From the NCBI RefSeq assembly GCF_900111565.1, contig NZ_FOIK01000001.1, positions 1,023,309-1,087,308 on the forward strand: a DNA stretch of 64,000 bases, written 5' to 3'. The first letter of the stretch is position 1. Every line of letters starts with the position of its first letter. A program made the position numbers and the translations under genes. This document shows positions 36,011 to 44,986 of this stretch, piece after piece. The notes under the pieces are model-generated. The model worked only from the letters and a program-made list of their open reading frames with translations. It was not told the origin of the DNA and did no database searches. The DNA is from Paenibacillus sp. NFR01. Lineage in GTDB: Bacteria > Bacillota > Bacilli > Paenibacillales > Paenibacillaceae.

Positions 36011-36556
36011 TCAATGATTGGTACTTGATACATCCAGCGAGGAGAAACGGTGAAGATCCAGCCGAAAGCCTTTCACCAGGGTATCACCGTTCTTAATGTC
36101 GGTCTCATAAGCCCGATGGAAACCCAGACGCTCGTATAGCCTGATGGCCGAAGCCATCATGTCCGAGGTATGAAGGTGAAGCTTAGAGGCGCCTGATGCG
36201 AGGGATCTCCGTGCTGCTTCTTGAATGAGGAGGGTAGCAATTCCCCGGCCGCGGGCGGCAGTGGATACCGCAAGCAGGCGCAGGACAGGGGAATGAATGC
36301 CGAGCTCAGGCCGGCCATAGGCGGTTTCTGAAGAGGTGAACAGCAGAGCGCTGCCGACAATTTGATTATCGGCTTCGGCAATGATCCGTGCGGACGGGGC
36401 GTCTCCGTGAACGGAATCAAGTATCGACTGCTTATATTCGAGCCAGAAGGCCTCTGGCAAAAAGGCAGCGTACTGGCTGTATGCATCCAGCAATACTGCG
36501 GCGATGGCATCGCGGTCACGATCCAAGGCCTCACGGATAATAATCTCTTTGGACAT
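36011..36556 (-). CDS. GNAT-family N-acetyltransferase
   Basis: A 181-residue single-domain GNAT with the acetyl-CoA-binding AVSTAARGRGIATLLIQEA and the C-terminal LHTSDMMASAIRLYERLGFHRAYE. Either ATG 36565 or 36556 could be the start; GGGGAG lies 2 bases before the first and 11 before the second, and the second fits the normal protein start MSKEIIIREA. The substrate is unknown. Confidence 0.85.
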   Translation of the reverse strand: MSKEIIIREALDRDRDAIAAVLLDAYSQYAAFLPEAFWLEYKQSILDSVHGDAPSARIIAEADNQIVGSALLFTSSETAYGRPELGIHSPVLRLLAVSTAARGRGIATLLIQEAARRSLASGASKLHLHTSDMMASAIRLYERLGFHRAYETDIKNGDTLVKGFRLDLHRFSSLDVSSTNH

Positions 36557-36690
36557 AGTCTCCATAGCTCCCCATAAGTAAATGTAGATCGGCGTAATGT
36601 TGTTATTATAAACGACAATTCCAAGCGATATAAGCGGAATTAAACAAATCTGATAACCGGATAGAAAACTTCTATTTAAGATCGTGATCT

Positions 36691-36825
36691 TTTTTATAGT
36701 AATCCGATTGTTACACGCGGAATAAGTATTGACAAAGATATGCGCCGTAACTAAGATATATAAAAATCTATAAGTAACTACAATTGTAATACCTTGTTAT
36801 TTCATCGGATTAGTTACTATAAAAA
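36691..36825. repeat. Long-range inverted repeat framing the LysR promoter
   Basis: TTTTTATAGTAATCCGAT (36691-36708) is complementary to 36804-36825 over all 18 bases once a 4-base insertion (GTTA) in the right arm is allowed. Between the arms lie the promoter TTGACA-17-TAAGAT, a palindrome TACAATTGTA (36779-36788) and an AGTAACT/AGTTACT pair (36773 and 36812). Multiple sites of this kind are typical of LysR autoregulation. Confidence 0.7.
36729..36757 (+). promoter_or_regulatory. Sigma-A promoter of the LysR gene
   Basis: A consensus TTGACA (36729-36734), a 17-base spacer and TAAGAT (36752-36757). About 90 bases of leader separate it from the GTG start. Confidence 0.75.
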
Positions 36826-36848
36826 TTCCGATCTAAGGAGGGCTTGGA

Positions 36849-37742
36849 GTGAACATCGATAACATTGAGGCTTTTGTCTACATCAACCACTATGGAAGCT
36901 TCAACAAGGCAGCAGAGGTTCTGTTTATTTCGCAGCCGACGGTGACCGCACGTATCCAGTCGCTGGAGAGAGAATTGGATTGCCGGGTTTTTGAGCGGCT
37001 GGGCAAGCAGATTGCGCTAACGGACAAGGGCAAACAGTTCCTGCCTTATGCGCAGCAAATCCTCCAAGTCTACCAGAACGGCAAACATCAGCTCCAGGCA
37101 AAAGGCCAGATTCCAAATGAACTGAGGATCGGCAGTACGGTGTCGGTCTCCAATTATTTAATGCCGCACCTGTTGCTTCATTTGAAGCGGAAATTTCCGC
37201 ATATCAACATCAAATTGACCACGGCTTCTACGGACGTGCTGATTGATAAGCTGAAGTCGAAGGAGATTGATCTGGCCTTTATCCGCAAGGTCGTGAATCC
37301 GGCGATTCAGGCGTTTCCGTTCTGCGAAGACCCGATTTCGCTGTATGTGCATGCCGGACACCGGCTGGCCAAGACCGGCCGGGCTTCCCTGCAGGATATC
37401 CGCCAGGAGACACTGGTCTTTTTCGAATGCGGCTCTTTGGACTGGATGCGGCTGCACCGCGTCTTCGAGAGTATGGAACAGCCGCCGAATATTGAATATC
37501 AGGTCGACAACCTGGAGACTGCCAAGAAGCTTGTGCTGAAAAAGGCAGGTATTTGCTTCCTTCCTGCGCTGAGCGTCCAGGAGGAAGTGGCAGCGGGAAC
37601 GCTGATCCGGGTGGATATCGGGGAGACGGAGGGAATCTCCCTGCGGACCAGTCTGATTTCACTGAATGGGGAAAATGCCGAATTCATCGAAACCTTGCTT
37701 GAATTGCAAATCGGCAAAGCGGTAGATCGACTAATTGTATAA
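36849..37742 (+). CDS. LysR-family regulator of the sulfur-compound cluster (YtlI/CysL-like)
   Basis: A 297-residue LysR protein with an N-terminal winged helix (IEAFVYINHYGSFNKAAEVL, SQPTVTARIQSLERELDCRVF) and a periplasmic-binding-type effector domain. It begins with GTG behind AAGGAGG. By position it corresponds to YtlI, which in B. subtilis activates the ytmI operon under sulfur limitation. Here all its presumed targets are directly downstream on the same strand, unlike the divergent arrangement in B. subtilis. Confidence 0.88.
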   Translation: MNIDNIEAFVYINHYGSFNKAAEVLFISQPTVTARIQSLERELDCRVFERLGKQIALTDKGKQFLPYAQQILQVYQNGKHQLQAKGQIPNELRIGSTVSVSNYLMPHLLLHLKRKFPHINIKLTTASTDVLIDKLKSKEIDLAFIRKVVNPAIQAFPFCEDPISLYVHAGHRLAKTGRASLQDIRQETLVFFECGSLDWMRLHRVFESMEQPPNIEYQVDNLETAKKLVLKKAGICFLPALSVQEEVAAGTLIRVDIGETEGISLRTSLISLNGENAEFIETLLELQIGKAVDRLIV

Positions 37743-37859
37743 ATACATTAAAAAACTCTATTAGCGGACGGCACAATGCAGTGATAAAGTTAATTGCATA
37801 TAAACACAACTAATTCGATAGGGATTATAAAATTAATTCGAATGGCTGGAGGTCATGAT

Positions 37860-38375
37860 ATGAGTGAAGTATACCGGCTGGCAGAGCTAAAGGATGCGGA
37901 GCAATTGCTGGATGTTACATACCGTGCCTATGCGCTGATTCGTGAACTCGGGCTGCATTGGCCGGCGGCAACAGCCGATCTGGCTTTGATTCAAGACAAC
38001 ATAGCTGTGAATGAGTGTTATGTGCTTGAGCTTGACGGCGTGATTATAGCCACCATCACCCTGTCCAAGGAAGAAGAGATCAAGAAGCTGAGCCCGCTGC
38101 CATTTATCAAATGGTTCGCCGCACATCCGGATTACAGCAATAAGGGGTACGGCGGAAAGCTGCTGGACTGGGTGGAAGAGCACGTGATTCTCGGACAATT
38201 GGGCTCACCGGAGGTTACGCTGGCAACGGCGCAGAAGCATCCTTGGCTGGTTCAAATGTATGAGCGGCGGGGCTACGAACGGTTCCTCGAACTGGACCCG
38301 CAGAACGGCGACGGCATGATGTACTTGCTGAAAAAGCAACTTACAGATAAACCACAACTCATTCAAAGGGGATAG
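37860..38375 (+). CDS. GNAT N-acetyltransferase, probable S-alkylcysteine N-acetyltransferase (SnaA/YtmI-like)
   Basis: A 171-residue GNAT protein with FAAHPDYSNKGYGGKLLDWVEEH (acetyl-CoA loop) and LVQMYERRGYERFLEL. ATG 37860 has TGGAGGT 8 bases upstream. It is the first enzyme gene after the LysR regulator and 4 bases before the transporter lipoprotein, the position of ytmI (snaA) in B. subtilis. SnaA there N-acetylates S-(2-succino)cysteine and related S-alkylcysteines before oxidation. Assignment rests on family plus context. Confidence 0.78.
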   Translation: MSEVYRLAELKDAEQLLDVTYRAYALIRELGLHWPAATADLALIQDNIAVNECYVLELDGVIIATITLSKEEEIKKLSPLPFIKWFAAHPDYSNKGYGGKLLDWVEEHVILGQLGSPEVTLATAQKHPWLVQMYERRGYERFLELDPQNGDGMMYLLKKQLTDKPQLIQRG

Positions 38376-38379
38376 AACC

Positions 38380-39246
38380 ATGAAAAAGTCCATTTCGCTC
38401 GTATTCGCATCCATTCTGACGCTGGCGATTGCCGGCTGCGGGAATAACAGCAGCAATACCGGGAACAGCAGCCCGGCCGGAGATACAGCGGATGCCGCCG
38501 CCGCAAGCGCAACGGCTGCTCCCGCAAAGGTTACAAAGATCATTGTGGGCACAGGCACCGCTTTCCCGCAGGTCTGCTTCATTGATGAGAACGGCAAGCT
38601 GACCGGCTTCGATGTCGAGCTGCTCAAGGAGATTGATAACCGGCTGCCGGAATATACGTTTGATTTCCAAACCATGGATTTCAGCAACTTGCTGCTCAGC
38701 CTGGAAACCAAAAAGATTGATCTCGTGGCTCATGTCATGGAGAAAAATCCGGAGCGTGAGCTGAAGTACTCTTTTAACAAAGAAGCCTACGCCCACTGGA
38801 GAAACCGCATTATCGTGGCCAAGGGCAACGATTCGATCCAAACCCTGGATGATCTGAAAGGCAAGAAGGTGCTGGCCGGCGCGACAAGCGCTCAGGCGCA
38901 GATTTTGGAGAACTACAATAAAGACCACGATAATGCCATCAACATTGTGTACCAAAGCGGCACGGCTAACGATACAGCGGCGCAAATCACGTCTGGACGC
39001 GTAGATGCCACACTGGCTGCGGATTTTGTACTGCCGATCATCGATCCGAAGAACCAGCTGAAGGCTACGGGCGATGAGCTATCCTCCGCTGACATTCTCT
39101 ACGTGTTCCGCAAGAATGATGCCGATTCGCAAAAGCTGTCGGATGCGATTGACGGTGTCATCAAGGAGCTGAAGACAGACGGGACGCTGGGAAAGCTGAG
39201 CACGCAGTGGCTGGGAGCGGACGTTACGGCGGATTCGGTGCAATGA
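38380..39246 (+). CDS. Cystine/amino-acid ABC transporter substrate-binding lipoprotein
   Basis: A 288-residue lipoprotein with lipobox LAIAGC (Cys ~21), an Ala/Ser-rich linker, and a family 3 solute-binding domain (VGTGTAFPQVCFIDENGKLTGFDVEL in pieces; the ending LKTDGTLGKLSTQWLGADV). It most resembles TcyJ/TcyK of the B. subtilis tcyJKLMN importer for cystine and sulfur-containing amino acids. B. subtilis has two such genes side by side; only one is present here. The permease gene follows after 33 bases. Confidence 0.9.
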   Translation: MKKSISLVFASILTLAIAGCGNNSSNTGNSSPAGDTADAAAASATAAPAKVTKIIVGTGTAFPQVCFIDENGKLTGFDVELLKEIDNRLPEYTFDFQTMDFSNLLLSLETKKIDLVAHVMEKNPERELKYSFNKEAYAHWRNRIIVAKGNDSIQTLDDLKGKKVLAGATSAQAQILENYNKDHDNAINIVYQSGTANDTAAQITSGRVDATLAADFVLPIIDPKNQLKATGDELSSADILYVFRKNDADSQKLSDAIDGVIKELKTDGTLGKLSTQWLGADVTADSVQ

Positions 39247-39279
39247 TTAAGCCGGTGAGCACGGGAGGGGAGGGAGTTT

Positions 39280-40065
39280 ATGGGGGCACCATTTGATATC
39301 AGCTATGTCTTTTCCTTTTTGCCTAAGCTGCTGGAGACCTTGGGTACCACGCTAATGATTGTCGGCTGTTCCCTGCTGACCGGGATTATCGTCGGTTTTC
39401 TAATCGCGCTGCCAAGACTGTATAAAGTGCCGGTGCTGCAGACCTGCTCCAAAATCTATATCTCCTTTTTCCGGGGCACGCCGATTCTGATCCAGCTCTT
39501 CCTTTTCTATTACGGGCTGCCCGAAATCCTGAAGCTGGTGCATATCGATGTAACCCGTACGCCGGTACTGGTGTTCGTGATTCTGACGTACGGCCTGCAT
39601 ACAGGAGCCTATATGTCCGAAATGATCCGTGCTGCTGTTCTTGCGGTTGATAAAGGGCAGATCGAAGCCGCTTATGCAACGGGGATGACGGGGTTCCAGG
39701 CGTTTACGCGGATCGTACTGCCGCAGGCGCTGGGAATCGCCATTCCGGTGTTCTCCAATCTGGTGATTGCCCTGCTGAAAGATACGTCCCTGGCGTTCAC
39801 GCTGGGTGTCATGGAGATGACGGGGAAAGCGCAGACGCTCGGCACCTTAACGCAGCATTTTATTGAAACCTATATCGCCTTGGCACTAATCTATCTGGTC
39901 ATCAGCTTTACGATTGAGAAACTGCTTCAGGTCGCGGAAAAACGGCTGCTGCGGCATGAGAAGCGGAGCACTCCAGAGAGAAGCCCGTTCAAAATCCACA
40001 AAAACTGGTCTTACCGCCGCATCATTGCGGAACTCGGACCGGGTAAAGGAGGCGCCGGAGTATGA
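39280..40065 (+). CDS. Amino-acid ABC transporter permease (TcyL/M-like)
   Basis: A 261-residue polar-amino-acid permease with about five transmembrane helices and the EAA loop (IEAAYATGMTGFQAFTRIVLPQALGIAIP) that docks on the ATPase. FFRGTPILIQLFLFYYGLPE is the usual early signature. It carries an unusual charged C-terminal tail of about 40 residues (KRLLRHEKRSTPERSPFKIHK). Its last four bases overlap the next permease (ATGA). Confidence 0.93.
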   Translation: MGAPFDISYVFSFLPKLLETLGTTLMIVGCSLLTGIIVGFLIALPRLYKVPVLQTCSKIYISFFRGTPILIQLFLFYYGLPEILKLVHIDVTRTPVLVFVILTYGLHTGAYMSEMIRAAVLAVDKGQIEAAYATGMTGFQAFTRIVLPQALGIAIPVFSNLVIALLKDTSLAFTLGVMEMTGKAQTLGTLTQHFIETYIALALIYLVISFTIEKLLQVAEKRLLRHEKRSTPERSPFKIHKNWSYRRIIAELGPGKGGAGV

Positions 40066-40772
40066 AGCTGGACCCGTCGTTTATCTGGACCGCCTTTGTT
40101 CAGCTCCTGAGCGCGATTCCTACGACCTTATATATTACCGTTGTCTCTGTATCGATCGGTTTTGTGATCGGCGTGGCGGTGGCATTAATCCGGATCTACC
40201 GGATTCCGCTTCTTTATCCGCTGGCAGTGGGATACGTCACCTTCATCCGCGGAACGCCAATGCTGACCCATCTGCTGCTGATCTATTTCGGACTTCCCTT
40301 GCTGATCGACGGTCTGGCCGTGCATTTTGGCTGGAGCTTCAGATCCGTGTCGATTCCAATGATCGGGTTCGCTTATATTTCGTTCTCGATCACGGCGGGA
40401 GCTTACATGTCTGAGGTTGTCCGTTCCGGTCTGCTCGCGGTGGACCGCGGCCAGCTGGAAGCGGCTCATTCCATCGGCATGACCACGCCCCAGGCGCTGC
40501 GGCGGATTGTTTTCCCTCAAGCGCTGGCAGCGAGCCTGCCCAATCTGTCGAATTCGGTAATCGGGATGCTGCACGGGTCCACGCTTGCTTTTACCGTATC
40601 GGTCGTGGATATCAATGCAAAGGCGCAGATTGTCGCATCGACGAACTGGAAGTTTTTTGAGGCTTATCTGGCGGCGGCGCTGATCTTCTGGGGCCTTACG
40701 TTCCTGATCGAACGCGTGACATCGGTGATTGAGAAGCGGATTAATCTGTACAACCGGGGGGGAGTGGCATGA
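40062..40772 (+). CDS. Amino-acid ABC transporter permease (TcyM/L-like)
   Basis: A 236-residue partner permease with the signatures [19 protein letters not shown] and the EAA loop [29 protein letters not shown]. It forms a heterodimer with the preceding permease. Its end overlaps the ATPase start by four bases (ATGA), so all three are translationally coupled. Confidence 0.93.
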   Translation: MKLDPSFIWTAFVQLLSAIPTTLYITVVSVSIGFVIGVAVALIRIYRIPLLYPLAVGYVTFIRGTPMLTHLLLIYFGLPLLIDGLAVHFGWSFRSVSIPMIGFAYISFSITAGAYMSEVVRSGLLAVDRGQLEAAHSIGMTTPQALRRIVFPQALAASLPNLSNSVIGMLHGSTLAFTVSVVDINAKAQIVASTNWKFFEAYLAAALIFWGLTFLIERVTSVIEKRINLYNRGGVA

Positions 40773-41521
40773 TCAAGCTAGCGCAAATATCCAAGTCATT
40801 CGGCAGGCATCAGGTGCTGAACAATATCGATTTAAGTGTCACCAAAGGCGAGGTTGTCGTCATTCTTGGCCCCAGCGGCTCCGGCAAAACCACTCTGCTG
40901 CGCTGCGTAAATTACCTGGAGAAGCCCAATGGCGGGGAGATCTCGATCGGGGACTTCAAGGTAAACTGCAAACATGCCCGTAAAAGCGAAATTCATCAGC
41001 TCCGGCAAAAAACGGCGATGGTGTTCCAACAATACAATCTGTTCCGCCATAAAACCGCGCTGGAGAACGTCATGGAAGGACTGCTGATCGTCAAAAAGCT
41101 TCCGAAGGAGGAAGCAAGAAAACGCAGCATCGCTCTGCTTGAAAAGGTTGGTCTGGGCACCAAGCTGGACGCTTATCCGAGCCAGCTGTCCGGAGGCCAG
41201 CAGCAAAGGGTCGGCATCGCCCGGGCCCTGGCGCTGGAGCCGGAGGTCATTCTGTTCGACGAACCTACGTCGGCGCTTGACCCGGAGCTGGTCGGAGAGG
41301 TGCTGGCGGTGATCCGTAAGATTGCCAAGGAAGGTATTACCATGATTGTGGTGACCCATGAGATGGGCTTTGCCCGCGATGTGGCGAACCATGTAGTTTT
41401 TATGGACGGCGGAGTCATTGTTGAAGAAGGGACGCCTACAGAGGTGTTCAATCATCCGCGCGAAGAAAGAACGAAGCAGTTCCTGAAGCGGATCACCCCT
41501 GAATTGAACTATTCCATATAG
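40769..41521 (+). CDS. Amino-acid ABC transporter ATPase (TcyN-like)
   Basis: A 250-residue ATPase with Walker A (GPSGSGKTT), the Q-loop, the ABC signature [15 protein letters not shown], Walker B ([12 protein letters not shown]) and the His switch (VVTHEMGF). The N-terminal [10 protein letters not shown] and the C-terminal [16 protein letters not shown] are typical of GlnQ/TcyN ATPases. It energises import of the cluster's substrate, presumably cystine or S-substituted cysteines. Confidence 0.94.
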   Translation: MIKLAQISKSFGRHQVLNNIDLSVTKGEVVVILGPSGSGKTTLLRCVNYLEKPNGGEISIGDFKVNCKHARKSEIHQLRQKTAMVFQQYNLFRHKTALENVMEGLLIVKKLPKEEARKRSIALLEKVGLGTKLDAYPSQLSGGQQQRVGIARALALEPEVILFDEPTSALDPELVGEVLAVIRKIAKEGITMIVVTHEMGFARDVANHVVFMDGGVIVEEGTPTEVFNHPREERTKQFLKRITPELNYSI

Positions 41522-41532
41522 GAGGAAAAATC

Positions 41533-42549
41533 ATGGCCATTACCATCAGCGTACTCGATCAAAGTCCGATCTATCCGGGAGAAACGCCCGAGGAAGCGTT
41601 CCGGCATACGATCCGGCTGGCGCAGCTGTCCGAACAGCTGGGATTCCGCCGTTTCTGGGTGTCCGAACATCATGATTCCGAGCAGGTGGCCGGTTCTTCC
41701 CCGGAAGTGCTGATCTCTCACCTACTCGCAAAGACGGAATCGATCCGGATCGGCTCCGGCGGAATTATGCTGCAACATTACAGCCCGTATAAGGTGGCGG
41801 AGAATTTCAACGTGCTGGCTTCGCTGGCTCCGGGCCGGGTGGACCTCGGCGTAGGACGCGCTCCGGGCGGTCTGCCGCGCAGCACGCAGGCATTGCAGCA
41901 GGGAAAGAGCGATTCTCCAAGTCTGACGGAAAAAATCATCGAGCTGGAAAAGTACGTACATAGCCGGCTGGAAGAAGATCATCCGCTGGCTGGGCTCAAG
42001 GCAGGTCCCATCCCGGGTACTGCACCTGAGCTGTATGTACTTGGTGCAAGTGTAAACAGTGCGGAAATTGCCGCTGAGCTGGGACTGCCTTATGTGTTCT
42101 CTCTCTTTATTAACGGCGATCAGACCGTTGCTTTGGAAGCCATCCGCGCTTACCGCAACGGATTTGTATCCGTGGAGGGCAGGCAGGCTCAGGCAATTAT
42201 AGCCTTGGCGCTGATCGCCGCAGAGACGGAAGAAGAAGCGAAGGATCTGGCGGGCGAACATAAGCTGATCCGGATTACGCTTGAGAGCGGTAAGACACTG
42301 ACGGTGGCTACCCGCGAGCAGGCCGAGGAATTTACCCGCCAGACTAAAGAAGCCTATACCATCGAAGAGCGGGAGCCGGAGATCACGAAAGGAACAAAGG
42401 AATTCGTACGCGGCCAGCTGCTGGCGTTGTCGGAGGCGTCCGGTGTCGAGGAATTCATCGTGACAACCAATGTACAACCTTTCGACAAACGGCTTCGCTC
42501 GTTTGAGCTTCTCAGCGAAGCGCTCGCTGAGGTACCAGCCGAGGCGTAA
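41533..42549 (+). CDS. LLM-class flavin-dependent monooxygenase (YtmO-like)
   Basis: A 338-residue luciferase-like enzyme beginning ISVLDQSPIYPGETPEEAF, with FWVSEHHDSEQVAGSSPEVL and RVDLGVGRAPGG, as in YtmO of the B. subtilis locus. Such enzymes use reduced FMN and oxygen. AGGAGG lies 8 bases before the ATG, and the gap to the ATPase gene is 11 bases. A flavin reductase partner is not encoded in the cluster. The role in oxidising N-acetyl-S-alkylcysteine is inferred from context. Confidence 0.88.
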   Translation: MAITISVLDQSPIYPGETPEEAFRHTIRLAQLSEQLGFRRFWVSEHHDSEQVAGSSPEVLISHLLAKTESIRIGSGGIMLQHYSPYKVAENFNVLASLAPGRVDLGVGRAPGGLPRSTQALQQGKSDSPSLTEKIIELEKYVHSRLEEDHPLAGLKAGPIPGTAPELYVLGASVNSAEIAAELGLPYVFSLFINGDQTVALEAIRAYRNGFVSVEGRQAQAIIALALIAAETEEEAKDLAGEHKLIRITLESGKTLTVATREQAEEFTRQTKEAYTIEEREPEITKGTKEFVRGQLLALSEASGVEEFIVTTNVQPFDKRLRSFELLSEALAEVPAEA

Positions 42550-42632
42550 GTATACGGCAGACGTAATAAGGAGGACAGGACGGGTTCGAGAAGCACACAC
42601 AGGGAAATCGTACGAGAAAGGGAGCCTTGCAT

Positions 42633-43814
42633 ATGACAAGCAAAGCCGCAGAGCTGAGCGCGGAAGCGCTAGGTAAGGAATTAACCGGGATCCGCCGTCA
42701 TCTGCACCGGCACCCGGAGCTGTCTAATGAAGAATTTGAAACGACAAAATATATCGCCTCTCTGCTGAAGCAGGCTGGAATCCGCGTACTGGATTACGGA
42801 TTGACTACCGGAGTCATTGCCGAGATCGGGGGTGTTAAGCCCGGACCGGTCATCGCATTGCGGGCGGATATCGACGCCCTGCCAATCCAGGAGGAGACCG
42901 GCGCAGATTATGCCTCGCAGGTTCCTGGCAAAATGCATGCCTGCGGGCATGATTTTCATACGGCAGCGTTGATCGGGGCCGCGTACCAATTAAAGCAGCA
43001 GGAAGACAAGCTGCAGGGTACGGTGCGCCTCCTGTTCCAGCCCGCCGAGGAAAAGGCGCAAGGAGCGCAGCGGATTATCGCCAGCGGAGCCTTGCAGGAG
43101 GTGCGCGCGATTATCGGGCTGCATAACAAGCCCGACCTGCCGGTCGGGACGATCGGCATCACCGGCGGACCGCTTATGGCAGCCGCAGACGGGTTTGCGG
43201 TTGAGATCCAAGGCGGCAGCTCGCATGCTGCGGTTCCGGAAGCGGGCATTGATCCAATCGTCGCCGCATCACAGATCGTGACGGCGCTGCAGTCGATCGT
43301 CAGCCGCAATGTCAGTCCGCTGCAGAGTGCGGTCGTCAGCGTGACGCAAATCCACAGCGGCAACTCATGGAATATCATTCCGAATAAGGCAGTGCTGGAA
43401 GGCACGATCCGCACCTTCGATGAAGCGGTGCGCGTCAAGGTGCTGGAACGTTTCGAGCAGGTAGCGGTCGGAGTTGCCGCCGCCCTCGGAGCCTCCGCAA
43501 CGGTCCGCTGGATCGGCGGGCCGCCGGCAGTGCTCAACGACGAAGCCCTTGCCGCGCTTGGCGTGGCATCGGCTGAAGCGCTGGGTTACAAGGCGGTTAA
43601 GCCTGTGCCTTCCCCGGCCGGGGAGGACTTTGCGTTCTATCAGCGCGTCGTTCCGGGGTTGTTCGTCTTTGTCGGCACCGCCGGAAGCCGGGAATGGCAT
43701 CATCCGGCCTTCAATCTGGATGAACGGGCATTGCCGGTGGCTGCCCGCTTTCTCGCTGATTCGGCGGCTCGTTCCTTGGAGCATTACGCTGCCGGTGGAG
43801 GTGCGGAATCATAA
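42633..43814 (+). CDS. M20-family amidohydrolase, probable N-acetyl-amino-acid deacetylase (1 of 2)
   Basis: A 393-residue M20D peptidase/HipO-like enzyme with RRHLHRHPELSNEEF, the metal site ADIDALPIQEETG and KMHACGHDFHTAALIGA (Cys and His ligands), QPAEEKAQGA, and a lid domain (GSSHAAVPEAGIDPI). ATG 42633 is preferred to TTG 42627 because AAAGGGAG ends 8 bases before it. In the B. subtilis pathway SndA removes the N-acetyl group; this gene or the second M20 gene could do that. Its stop overlaps the next gene by four bases (ATAA). Confidence 0.92.
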   Translation: MTSKAAELSAEALGKELTGIRRHLHRHPELSNEEFETTKYIASLLKQAGIRVLDYGLTTGVIAEIGGVKPGPVIALRADIDALPIQEETGADYASQVPGKMHACGHDFHTAALIGAAYQLKQQEDKLQGTVRLLFQPAEEKAQGAQRIIASGALQEVRAIIGLHNKPDLPVGTIGITGGPLMAAADGFAVEIQGGSSHAAVPEAGIDPIVAASQIVTALQSIVSRNVSPLQSAVVSVTQIHSGNSWNIIPNKAVLEGTIRTFDEAVRVKVLERFEQVAVGVAAALGASATVRWIGGPPAVLNDEALAALGVASAEALGYKAVKPVPSPAGEDFAFYQRVVPGLFVFVGTAGSREWHHPAFNLDERALPVAARFLADSAARSLEHYAAGGGAES

Positions 43815-44965
43815 CTCAGCAATCTGTATATGACGTCATTATCGTCGGAGCAGGCTCGATGGGCATCAGCGCCGGGTATGAGCTGGCCCGCCGCGGCGTG
43901 AAGACGCTGCTGATCGACGCCTTTGATCCGCCCCATACCGAAGGAAGCCATCACGGCGATACCCGGCTGATCCGCCATGCTTACAGCGGCGATCCCGCCT
44001 ACATTGATCTGGCTTTACGGGCCGATCTGCTATGGCAGGAAGCCGAACAGCTCAGCGGAGCTGAACTGCTAGTCCGCTCGGGCGTACTCAATCTAGCGGA
44101 CAGGGCCGTCTATTCCTTCGGCAGCCGTCTGGCAGAATCAGAGAAACGCAAGGTAAGGGTTGAGCATCTGGACGCCGTGGAGATCCGGCGGCGTTGGCCG
44201 GCGCTTACCATTCCGGAATCGTTCGCAGCGATGTACGAACCGGATGCCGGCTATTTGTACAGCGAGCGGTGTATTGCCGCCTACCGCCGGCTTGCTCTGG
44301 AATATGGTGCGGAGCTGTTGACCAACACGGCTGTGGTAAATCTCACCGCCCGAGAAGGCAGTGTCACAGTTCAAACGGCTAAAGGCGATTATCATGGCGC
44401 GTCGGCGATTCTTAGCGCCGGAGCCTGGTTCAGCGCACTGGAGCCTTTTGTCCATCTGCCGATTAAGCCGGTTCGCAAGGTTGTGGGCTGGTTTGACAGC
44501 GCACCGGATTTTGCCGCTGGGAATTTTCCCGGGTTCACGCTGGGCGCTGAGGAAGGCGGCTATTACGGTTTTCCCGGCATCGGCGGAGCGGGACTGAAGA
44601 TTGGCCGGCACGATACGGGACAGGAATGGAAGCTAGGCGATACGCTGGCACCGTTCGGCAGCGAAGCTGGCGACGAGGGAGACCTGCGGCGGGTGCTGGA
44701 GGCTTATATGCCGGGCGCCGCCGGAAGGCTGCTGAAAGGTTCCGTTTGTAAATACGAGCATACGCCGGATGAAGATTTCATCATTGACCGCCATCCCGTC
44801 CATCCGAATGTCCTGATTGCCGGAGGATTCTCCGGGCATGGTTTCAAATTCTCCAGCGTCGTGGGAGAAATATTAGCTGACCTCACAACGTACGGGGCGA
44901 CAAGCCATAACATTCAGCCATTTTCAATAGCACGCTTTACTCCGCCTGACCATACGCAAGCATGA
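43811..44965 (+). CDS. Sarcosine-oxidase/SolA-like FAD-dependent amine oxidoreductase starting at ATA
   Basis: The frame encodes T-Q-Q-S-V-Y-D-V-I-I-V-G-A-G-S-M-G, the FAD-binding Rossmann loop, from 43814. The first ATG is at 43859, in the middle of that loop, so it cannot be the start. ATA at 43811 lies 8 bases after GGAGGT and overlaps the preceding stop as ATAA, exactly where the cluster elsewhere uses ATGA. From ATA the protein is 384 residues, the normal length of monomeric sarcosine oxidase or N-methyltryptophan oxidase. HHGDTRLIRHAYSGDPAY and IAGGFSGHGFKFSSVVGEI match that family. It may oxidise an N-substituted amino acid made in the cluster. Confidence 0.82.
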   Translation: MTQQSVYDVIIVGAGSMGISAGYELARRGVKTLLIDAFDPPHTEGSHHGDTRLIRHAYSGDPAYIDLALRADLLWQEAEQLSGAELLVRSGVLNLADRAVYSFGSRLAESEKRKVRVEHLDAVEIRRRWPALTIPESFAAMYEPDAGYLYSERCIAAYRRLALEYGAELLTNTAVVNLTAREGSVTVQTAKGDYHGASAILSAGAWFSALEPFVHLPIKPVRKVVGWFDSAPDFAAGNFPGFTLGAEEGGYYGFPGIGGAGLKIGRHDTGQEWKLGDTLAPFGSEAGDEGDLRRVLEAYMPGAAGRLLKGSVCKYEHTPDEDFIIDRHPVHPNVLIAGGFSGHGFKFSSVVGEILADLTTYGATSHNIQPFSIARFTPPDHTQA

Positions 44966-44986
44966 CTTACACTGGAGGGGATTGAA

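Noticed and set aside
42550..42632. Small gene or RNA between the YtmO-like and M20 genes
   Set aside because: The gap is only 83 bases, with no start behind a ribosome binding site other than that of the M20 gene and no strong hairpin.
41722..42639. Minus-strand open frame of 305 codons across the YtmO-like gene
   Set aside because: It is fully antisense to a well-matched LLM monooxygenase, and the translation has no family features.
43859..44965. Start of the SolA-like gene at ATG 43859
   Set aside because: It would begin in the middle of the GAGSMG dinucleotide-binding loop and has no ribosome binding site.
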